This document shows, one piece after another, positions 57,009 to 64,000 of a DNA stretch of 64,000 nucleotides (positions are counted from its first letter, which is position 1; each line of letters opens with the position of its first letter). Made by a program: the position numbers and the translations under genes. This stretch comes from Pogostemon cablin (taxonomy: Eukaryota > Streptophyta > Magnoliopsida > Lamiales > Lamiaceae). The stretch lies in the NCBI GenBank assembly GCA_023678885.1, contig CM042997.1:23752064-23816063 (forward strand), given 5' to 3'. The notes beneath the pieces are model-generated. The model was not told where the DNA came from. It did not search any database and was given only the letters and a program-made list of their open reading frames with translations.

Positions 57009-57903
57009 AATTCCATCCGCTTCAAAGAGATTCATTTGTTTTTTGCACGTAAATTAAATAGTATTATCATTTAATGTGTAGTGAGTAGTTGTATTAGTGA
57101 GCGTAAGAGCCTCATATTTTACTTGTATTAGTGGATGTGTGTGGGGTCATATGTGGAAACACACTACAAGAAAATTTCCGAATTCCAATGGTGAAAAATC
57201 GTTGGAATATGAAAAAAAAACCGTTAGAATTCATGATTTCGATAGATATTCCAACGAATTTTTTCTGTTGGAAAAGTGGCCGTTGAAATGTCATTTTTCC
57301 AAAAACATTTTCAACTGTTTCAAAAACCAGGTGAATCCAACTTATCATTTGAACCCTGACCTCTTGCATATATCATCTTATCATTTACCAACTTAAATAA
57401 TATATAATTTATATTATAATTGACATTTAAATTTATTGAAGTCTCTTTTTTCAATATAATTTTCTTTGGAATTTTTCAACGGCTTAAGTTTAATTGGAAT
57501 TTCTATTGGAAATTTCTAATGGTATATTAAGCTATTGGAATTAGCATTTGAATTTTCCAATAATTTAAATTTATATGGGAATTTTCGCTGAAACTTTTCA
57601 ACAATTTTAGTTTTTATAGGAATTTTCGTTGGAAATTTCCAATAGTTTATCAGAATATTGGAATTAACATTGAAAAATTTCAACGGTTTAAATTTTCATA
57701 CGAATTTTCGCTGGAATTTTTCAATGGTTTAAAGTTTACTTGGAAAATTCGTTGGAACTCTAAAATTTCCAACGGATTTGCTTTTTGTTGGAATTTTTCT
57801 GTTGGAATTTGACAGTTTTCTTGTAGTGAAAGGGAAATGAGATCCTTGAGGCATAGACGCCCAAAATGGAAAAAATGAGTTTATTTGAAACGGACAGAGA
57901 GAG
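57009..57903. mobile_element. Stowaway-type MITE interrupted by a CACTA element
   Basis: Left part TTCCATCCGCTTCAAAGAG with TTTTGCACGTAAATTAA and TTAATGTGTAGTGAGTAG; right part CAAAATGGAAAAAATGAG ending GAAACGGACAGAGAGAG before TA. Removing 57162-57828 leaves a normal MITE of about 228 bp. Confidence 0.8.
57162..57828. mobile_element. CACTA (En/Spm-type) non-autonomous element, 667 bp
   Basis: Starts CACTACAAGAAAATTTCC and ends TTTTCTTGTAGTG, the classic CACTA terminal inverted repeats. Flanks ACA and AAA are a possible 3-bp duplication with one change. Subterminal regions contain many mirrored TTGGAATTTTCCAACGG-type words, so it would fold into a long hairpin. No transposase; the 99-codon frame over the left end is incidental. 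Confidence 0.9.
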
Positions 57904-57959
57904 TAAGTGGTAAAAATGTGTATGTGACTTTGTATTGGGCTCTATTTATATATTCTTCT

Positions 57960-58015
57960 TATATATTCTTCTTCCGTTGGTAAATCCGTCAGTATTCTGG
58001 CAGTTTCTTGTAGTG
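57960..58015. mobile_element. isolated CACTA right end
   Basis: CCGTTGGTAAATCCGTCAG followed by TTTCTTGTAGTG (58004-58015) is a CACTA terminus whose left part is missing. It lies about 190 bp beyond the intact CACTA element and may be a separate truncated copy. Confidence 0.6.
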
Positions 58016-58567
58016 ACATTTTGAACTTTTCAATGAGCTTTTGTCATATCCTTGGAAGGAATCACTAACCCATTTACTTTTTAGGTTTGTAATTGGTGGA
58101 GAGAGCAACGTGTGGAATGAATGTGAATGATTTATTGTATGTTGAGAGTGTTTCCCACCATTCGTTATTCTCTTTAGCTGTTGCAATTCATCGTTCATCC
58201 CTTTTTTGATCGGGCAAGTCTTCTTCTTTGAATGCTCGAATATTTAGATCTTACGCTTGGATGTTCAAACCTTATTTAAGGTCTGTCTGATTTTGTAAAC
58301 CTTGTCGGGGTTTCCTCTGTAAGCTCGGCTCTTCTGAGGTTAAGTCCTTCTTTTGTTTTTCGAATCTCTGGAAGAGCCTAATTTCTTCTATGAGGTCTTT
58401 TGTCAGTTGATTCAGGGTTTTATGAACTAATTCAGAGTTTGGTGTTAACTTTCCTTTGAGTTTTCCTAAAATGTACTAGTCTCTTTAAACTTGCTCTGGC
58501 TCTACTCTTAGCTTTCTTCTTGGGCTTTTGTGTATTTGGACTTGATCCAAACATTCATAATCATATA
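58016..58567. other. less AT-rich segment with a possible decayed coding remnant on the minus strand
   Basis: On the minus strand, about 58270-58470, one frame stays open for about 56 codons (KLKGKLTPNSELVHKTLNQL, then IEEIRLFQRFEKQKKDLT). It is charged and helix-like. I do not recognise the family, and the flanking frames are broken. Confidence 0.3.
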
Positions 58568-58793
58568 CTCTCTCCGTCTCACTCTAAGGGTTCCTTTTTG
58601 TCATTTTGGTCGTCCCACCCAAAGGTTTTCCTTTCATTTTTTACACACATGGGACTCAAACACCCCTCTAATACAATTAAAATATGGGACACATATTCCC
58701 ACTAATACAACTATCTACTACGCATTAAATAATAATATTCCTTAATCCACGTGCCAAAAAGCAAAAATAACCCTTTGGGCGGAACGAAGGGAG
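58568..58793. mobile_element. Stowaway-type MITE, 226 bp
   Basis: Left end CTCTCTCCGTCTCACTCTAAG after TA; right end GGGCGGAACGAAGGGAG before TA. Interior ACACATGGGACTC, ACTAATACAACTATC and AATCCACGTGCC. An open frame of about 70 codons across it is incidental. Confidence 0.9.
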
Positions 58794-58798
58794 TACTC

Positions 58799-59739
58799 CA
58801 TATATATATATATATATATAAATATATATAAAGCTGAAGGAAAAATGCTTATTAATTAGATTATCTAAAAATGAACTAGAAAGGAGGCGTGACAGACCAA
58901 ATTAAATAACCATAAAGTCGTAGTTCAAGCAACTCTAAGTCGAGTACATGCCATAAAACATAGAGACCTATAACTCATCACACAAAATTTTCAAATGAAC
59001 TATATATGCTAAATTAGATGGATAAATCCGATATTTACCGGTTCATTGACAATTAAATCATTGTACGTTGATTATTGCATGGTTTTATTTAATGCATATA
59101 TATAATATTTGGCTCTTTTTTTTAAAGTAATATTTGGCTTTACTATACCATGATTTTATTTATTTTGAAGATTAATTTGTAGAAAATTAATGGTCACAAC
59201 TTAGTTAAACATTTAAGTGTATGTTGAAGAGAGAGTCACAACAATGAATTCAAGCTTAAATTGGAGTTCTAAAACTCAAATTTGAACAAAGTGATGATTC
59301 AAGAATCACTATAATTTTTCATGATAAAGTATTATCTTTTATAAAAGAAATAAACTCATTAAACCCATTTTATAAGATGGTCTTTATGAATATACCTTCT
59401 ATTTATAAATTTCAGGTAAAAGTGCAAAATTTGAGAGAAGTGAAATATTTTTCTTTAAACTTAATACTACAATATACTGTATAGAATCAATTGATCTAAT
59501 TTACTTTAATTAGGCTTTAATAAAGCTAGTTGAGCTTATAGTTTTTCAAAAATATATATCACATTTTTTCCCTTCAAATCTTAAGTTAAAAGCTATGATT
59601 CAACAAAAATTTCCACATAATTTTAAGATATTAAAGTATTGCAAAAGTTGGTGTGTGCTATGCTCAAGGATGAATGAGGATGCACACTCAATTTCAACCC
59701 GATTACACCGTAGTACTCTTGTTAATTAATTGCTCAGTC
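58799..59739. other. intergenic, no gene seen
   Basis: Begins with a short (TA)n; the rest is AT-rich without recognisable features. Confidence 0.4.
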
Positions 59740-60031
59740 TCCCGAAGTACTTTATGTATTATTTTGTGTGCAAAGTTTAAAAAAATTTTATTTTTTAGTG
59801 TATAAAGTAAGAAAGAGAATAAGTATTTTAGTTAATTTAATAAAAAATAAATAAAATTATTGAAATGTGTAAAATTAAAAATGAGTATTACATTGAGATA
59901 TATGGGTAAAACGTAGGTATAATTATAATGTTTTTTTTTTACTATTTTTAATAAAAGTGAATTTGTGTTAAATATATTTTAAGGGACGAACTAAAAAGGA
60001 AAGTGTAAAATACAACGGAGGACGGAGAGAG
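59740..60031. mobile_element. Stowaway-type MITE, diverged
   Basis: The right end GGAGGACGGAGAGAG before TA is clear. The left end (CAGTCTCCCGAAGTAC) is poorly matched. Confidence 0.45.
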
Positions 60032-60042
60032 TAAATGCTATA

Positions 60043-60309
60043 CTATCTCTGTTATACGTAATATTTACGCAATTTCATTATGGACGCAGGACGTCTTATC
60101 ATAAGATTATATTTCCCTTTATAATAAATGAAATCTACGTAATAAAATAATTAATAGTATTTCTTTATGAGAACACACATGACATTAATATATCTATTCG
60201 CTACATATTAAAATATTATAGTATTTTTTACTCCACAATACATTAAAATATTATTTTCTTTAATCCGCGTGAAAAAAAATATATAAACATTCAAAAGGGA
60301 CGAAGGGAA
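60043..60309. mobile_element. Stowaway-type MITE, 267 bp
   Basis: Left end CTATCTCTGTTATACG after TA; right end AAAGGGACGAAGGGAA before TA. Interior ATTAATATATCTATTCGCTAC and TAATCCGCGTG. Confidence 0.7.
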
Positions 60310-60926
60310 TACTTTTTAACGGAAAAATCAATACTCTTGATTTTTCAATTTAAAAAATTAATTTTCTTAGTCAAATACTTAATATGTTTGATATTTCAAT
60401 TTATTATTTTTTTAATAAAAAAATAATACACTTACTAATTATAGTGAATATTCTTTAAAATAAAATATAATATCCTTAATACTACACATGCTAAGGAGTC
60501 ATTTGGATTAAATTTCGAAATGATAATAATAATTGGAATAACGAAGGGATGGAGGTGTTCATTGAATTAAATTAATTAAAATGATTGAGGAGTTTAAATT
60601 ACCGTATTATATTACCAAGCATCTGAAATAAAAATAGATACCTTTTTATTTACACATTGCCAAGTGTTACTTAAAGAATTATACCATGTTAAATGTCATA
60701 ATTTTAAATAGTGGATTTACTGATCGAATACAAAATGAACAAATTTATTATTTATTTTTTTAATTCCAGATGTCATTGCACACAATATATTTTATTTTTA
60801 AAATAAACTGCTTTATACAATCAAAATCCACATTCATCGAATATATTGGGTGTGGAATAATCAAACCAACTATGAAAGCACTCATAAAACGTCACCATCA
60901 ACGTTGGAACTAGTTAATTAATTAGC

Positions 60927-60927
<1 letters not shown>
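60310..60927. other. intergenic, no gene seen
   Basis: AT-rich; a patch near 60492-60640 (GGAGTCATTTGGATTAAATTT) may be a MITE edge. Confidence 0.35.
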
Positions 60928-61003
<76 letters not shown>

Positions 61004-61005
61004 TA
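60928..61005. repeat. (AAT)n microsatellite
   Basis: About 24 AAT units directly before the LINE target duplication. Confidence 0.95.
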
Positions 61006-61037
61006 AATAATAATATTGTTATTATAATTACATCGAT

Positions 61038-61377
61038 GTATGGCTATGCACGATATGAATCATATCGAACACGCGAAACAAAATTTTATTTCAAGGCGAT
61101 TCTTGGAACAGTGAGAAGATGATGAACGAGATAAAATCACAAATATGGAGCTGGTAGGATTGGAAGAAGAACCGTTTAAAGAGTGAGATTGATTTTTCTG
61201 ATTGGTCTAAAAATCCTTGTTATTGTATTAATTAACTATGCTTTCAGTCATGATGTCTGTCTGCCGTGAGACTTTTGTGAGGTCCCAAAACATACATATT
61301 ATTTGTTATCTTTCTGGGTAAATCTATTACCCTAGGCAATATATTTTCCTTTTCAAAAAAAAATTAATTAATTAATT
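61038..61377 (+). mobile_element. 5'-truncated LINE (non-LTR retrotransposon)
   Basis: A 340-bp insertion is flanked by a perfect 32-bp target duplication (61006-61037 and 61378-61409, containing TTGTTATTATAATTACATCG). It ends with an A tract (61356-61363) and ATTA repeats. Near 61115-61210 the + strand reads NEIKSQIWSW-stop-DWKKN and SEIDFSDWSKNP, resembling the C-terminal tail of plant LINE reverse transcriptases. The remainder is a 3' UTR-like region. Heavily truncated and inactive. Confidence 0.8.
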
Positions 61378-61409
61378 AATAATAATATTGTTATTATAAT
61401 TACATCGAT

Positions 61410-61964
61410 TTCTTTTTTAATCAACCTATCAATTCATTTCTTTTATTTTAAAATAAGTATAAATTTTACCAAGCACACACACACTAATAAATAAACAGTT
61501 CACAATCCTTTATTTGTACAACATAGATCATAAAACATCATCATTTTTATCAAATTACTAGTCCCATAATTGTTTTAGTGACATGCCATCACTTCAGTTG
61601 GTTGGTTAGGAAATTTGAATTTAACTATATTTATATGCATTGGAGTTGCTATCACCTTTTCAAAAGCAAAACTTCTTCATTATTATGGAAATTGATAAGA
61701 AAACTAAATAAGCTTAATTAACTTATAAACGAGCCAAATAATTTAATCACACAATCTAGGATGTTTACAGGCAAAATGGGTCTTGATTTGAAATGTTGGC
61801 TGTATTTTTTAACTTTTATTAGAAAGTGGGGTTCTTTCAAGATGGTGACACATTATATAATTACTGCAAAATATTAAATATCTAGCTACCACAACTTGTC
61901 TTATATGCCAACAAATTAATAATTTATCTATACAATTCAAACTACTTTCATGATCATGTGACAA

Positions 61965-62014
<50 letters not shown>

Positions 62015-62216
62015 ATGAATAATTTTAATCAACACAAATTTCTTTGAAATACACTATATGTATACTAGTCTACCCTGCAACGTAACATATATTGTGAAAT
62101 TAAATATTCCATATTACTAGCATTTTATTAAGGCATAGTTTCTGCATATCATGGTGTAATAATCTAAATTTGTATATTTAAATTTTACTTCATCTAGAAA
62201 GAAATACTCCCTCCGT
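61410..62216. other. intergenic, no gene seen
   Basis: AT-rich, with a (TA)n run at 61969-62012. Confidence 0.4.
61969..62012. repeat. (TA)n microsatellite
   Basis: TA run of about 43 bp. Confidence 0.95.
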
Positions 62217-62455
62217 CCGGTGTTAAGGTTGACGTTTGTTTTTTGCATGGAAATTAAAAGATATAATATATTAATGTATAGTGAGGTGAGAGAAATAATA
62301 TTTAATGTAAAGTAGGTAGTTGTATTAGTGTTGTGTGTGGGTCCTATATAGTATAATTAATTATTTTGTGTAGGGACAACTTGACAAAAAAAGAAATGTA
62401 AACCTTGAAACAACCCGAAATAGAAAACGTAAACCTTAACGTAGGACGGAATGAG
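62217..62455. mobile_element. Stowaway-type MITE, 239 bp
   Basis: Left end CTCCCTCCGTCCGGTGTTAAG after TA; right end CGTAGGACGGAATGAG before TA. Interior TTTTTGCATGGAAATTAA, GTAGTTGTATTAGTG and GTGTGGGTCC. Confidence 0.9.
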
Positions 62456-63096
62456 TATTTCATTAATAATTTATAATATAAATAAGAAATAACAATATTC
62501 ATAATGAAAAACGATAACATTTTTAATAACGGTTTCATGCTTACTTATTATATATGCTTTCACTTACAAATCGGTGAGGTTGAACATATAGTTGATCTTT
62601 GCGTTTATCTTTTAATTAAATTTATGAAAATTAACAAGCAACGTAATTGGAAAAATTAGTGAAATTTGTCAGTTTTAAACAATCTTTGAAGAGGGATTCA
62701 TTTCCCAATTAAGATATAAAATGGAATTTTGGATTTCTAGATACGTGGAGCTGCAGACAACGTAAAAATCAGTCACAATGGAAGAGGATTTATTTTCAAA
62801 TCCCCACGGAATTAATTTAGTGCTTATAGTAATTTAATTAGGACATCTAATTTAACACGTTCCTAATTTATTTCAAACAAGCTAAATTGTGTATTAGAAA
62901 ATTTAGTCCACTTAATATACCCACTCTCAATTATTGGCCACTAGCCACAAACCCTTTTAATTAAACATAGTTTCATTTTAAAGAAACATATACTCCGGCC
63001 TCCAATATGTATGTTGGGAGTTGACTCAGTTGGGGCACTCTCTAGTCTCCTATTCATAGTTATATGGGTGACAAATCGATTTATTATTAATATATA
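62456..63096. other. intergenic, no gene seen
   Basis: AT-rich with a slightly less biased patch near 62680-62800; nothing recognised. Confidence 0.4.
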
Positions 63097-63365
63097 CTCC
63101 CTCTGTCCCAAAAATATTATTGACATACTTTTTTTTTTGGGTTGTCCAACCATAAATTGACATATTTCATTTTTAAGAACATGGGACCCACACAAAAACT
63201 ATTTATTTATTTACATAACCCAACATACACATCACACTCACCACTAATACAACTACACACTACAATTTAAATATTATTTCTCTCACTTCACTTTACATTA
63301 AATTATTATACTCCTTAATCTCCTTGCCCAAAAAAAAAGTGTCAATATCTCCGGGACGGAGGGAG
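63097..63365. mobile_element. Stowaway-type MITE, 269 bp
   Basis: Left end CTCCCTCTGTCCCAAAAATA after TA; right end CCGGGACGGAGGGAG before TA. Nearly collinear with 18908-19170 (same subfamily, ATTGACATA near both ends). Confidence 0.92.
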
Positions 63366-64000
63366 TAATTATTATATATGTAAAATATGTTATTAAGTGA
63401 TTATAATTTTGATTTATGATGAGTGATAAGTTAAAGTATGATTTTAAAATATTAAATTATGATTCACTATACAATAACTACACTTTATAAAACCCTAAAA
63501 TTATACTTTAAATACAATATTGTTATAATCAGACCATAGTTTAAATTGATGAAGGCAACGGTTCGAAATTCAACCGAAAAATTAGATTTATTCACATATT
63601 TTTAATTACTATATATATATATATATATTATGGTCATTATTAATAAAATAATAACGTATAACCAAAAAAATTATTTTACAAAGTTAAAAATTATTTTAAA
63701 AATAATTAAATAAAAGTATTTATAATTTTTAATTCGTGCCTCATACATAGTTTATATTATGTTCATTAAATATTTATAATTTATAATTTAATATAAAATT
63801 AAAAAATATTATAAATAAAATATACAAAAGTAAGAGTGAAATATTATAAAATAATAAAAAAAATATAAAAATATAATTAATTTTTAAAAATTTTTTTATA
63901 GAAACCGATTGTACCGATTAAACCATAATATACAGTTTTATGGTGCTCCGGATCACTTTCATCTCCAATTTTCAATTGGATCGATCGGTCCGATTTGATT
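63366..64000. other. AT-rich tail; possible start of another repeat at the right edge
   Basis: Very AT-rich. At 63903-64000 there are CCGATTGTACCGATT and GATCGGTCCGATTTG words resembling subterminal repeats of a hAT-like element cut by the window edge. Confidence 0.35.

Noticed and set aside
57097..57396. Open frames of 85 and 99 codons over a CACTA end
   Set aside because: They span the junction of the MITE and CACTA element on opposite strands and match no transposase.
1..64000. CRISPR arrays, tRNA, rRNA, bacterial promoters or plasmid-type origins
   Set aside because: None seen. Regular repeats here are microsatellites or transposon internal repeats, and the DNA is a eukaryotic nuclear sequence.

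Overview
This window is AT-rich nuclear DNA from a flowering plant. The evidence is a spliced gene with GT-AG introns, plant-type protein families (alpha-SNAP, a WUN1-like wound/senescence protein, CYP74) and a very dense population of non-autonomous plant transposons. A eudicot is likely. The exact lineage (perhaps an asterid) is a guess.

Only two genes look like resident host genes. The first is the 3' part of an alpha-SNAP gene on the + strand (six exons, 250-3227), which runs off the left edge. The second is a compact, GC-rich WUN1/SAG20-like gene on the + strand (about 51103-51579), with a G-box and TATA box upstream. It has no in-frame AUG at the N-terminal end of the conserved region. 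I saw no tRNA, rRNA or miRNA gene that I can support.

Almost everything else is mobile DNA, much of it nested. The families, with the boundaries I could read, are as follows. Stowaway-type MITEs (ends CTCCCTCCGTCCC, TA flanks) occur about 18 times. Mutator-like elements with 9-10 bp target duplications are at 10290-10852, 12166-13095, 17657-17905, 29227-31324, 33329-33588, 41038-42535 and 56022-56297. hAT-like elements with 8-bp duplications are at 14372-15455, 48752-49690 and 53481-53677. A CACTA element is at 57162-57828. Helitrons with CTAG-T ends are at 6863-7616, 32416-36444 and a minus-strand one ending at 46135. A Helitron-type 5' end is at 20621. There is also a truncated SINE-like retroposon, a 5'-truncated LINE with a 32-bp target duplication, and an LTR-like block at 23794-25573.

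The most notable content is host gene fragments carried by these elements. A Pack-MULE (29227-31324) holds a GC-rich piece of a CYP74 gene (allene oxide synthase / hydroperoxide lyase family). Its reading frame opens inside the MULE terminal repeat, and one terminal repeat is split by a hAT-like element. The minus-strand Helitron at 46135 to at least 48204 carries a decayed Rep/PIF1-type helicase and two exons of Midasin (MDN1). The segment behind the Helitron-like 5' end at 20621 carries an antisense, frameshifted fragment of amidophosphoribosyltransferase.

Layout: 1-3650 alpha-SNAP and its 3' flank; 3650-20600 TE-rich intergenic DNA; 20621-28500 Helitron-like segment and LTR-like block; 29227-31324 Pack-MULE; 32416-36444 Helitron; 36445-46130 MITEs, a MULE and a pair of dispersed repeats; 46135-49700 helicase/Midasin Helitron and a hAT; 50770-51650 WUN1-like gene; 51650-64000 TE-rich intergenic DNA.
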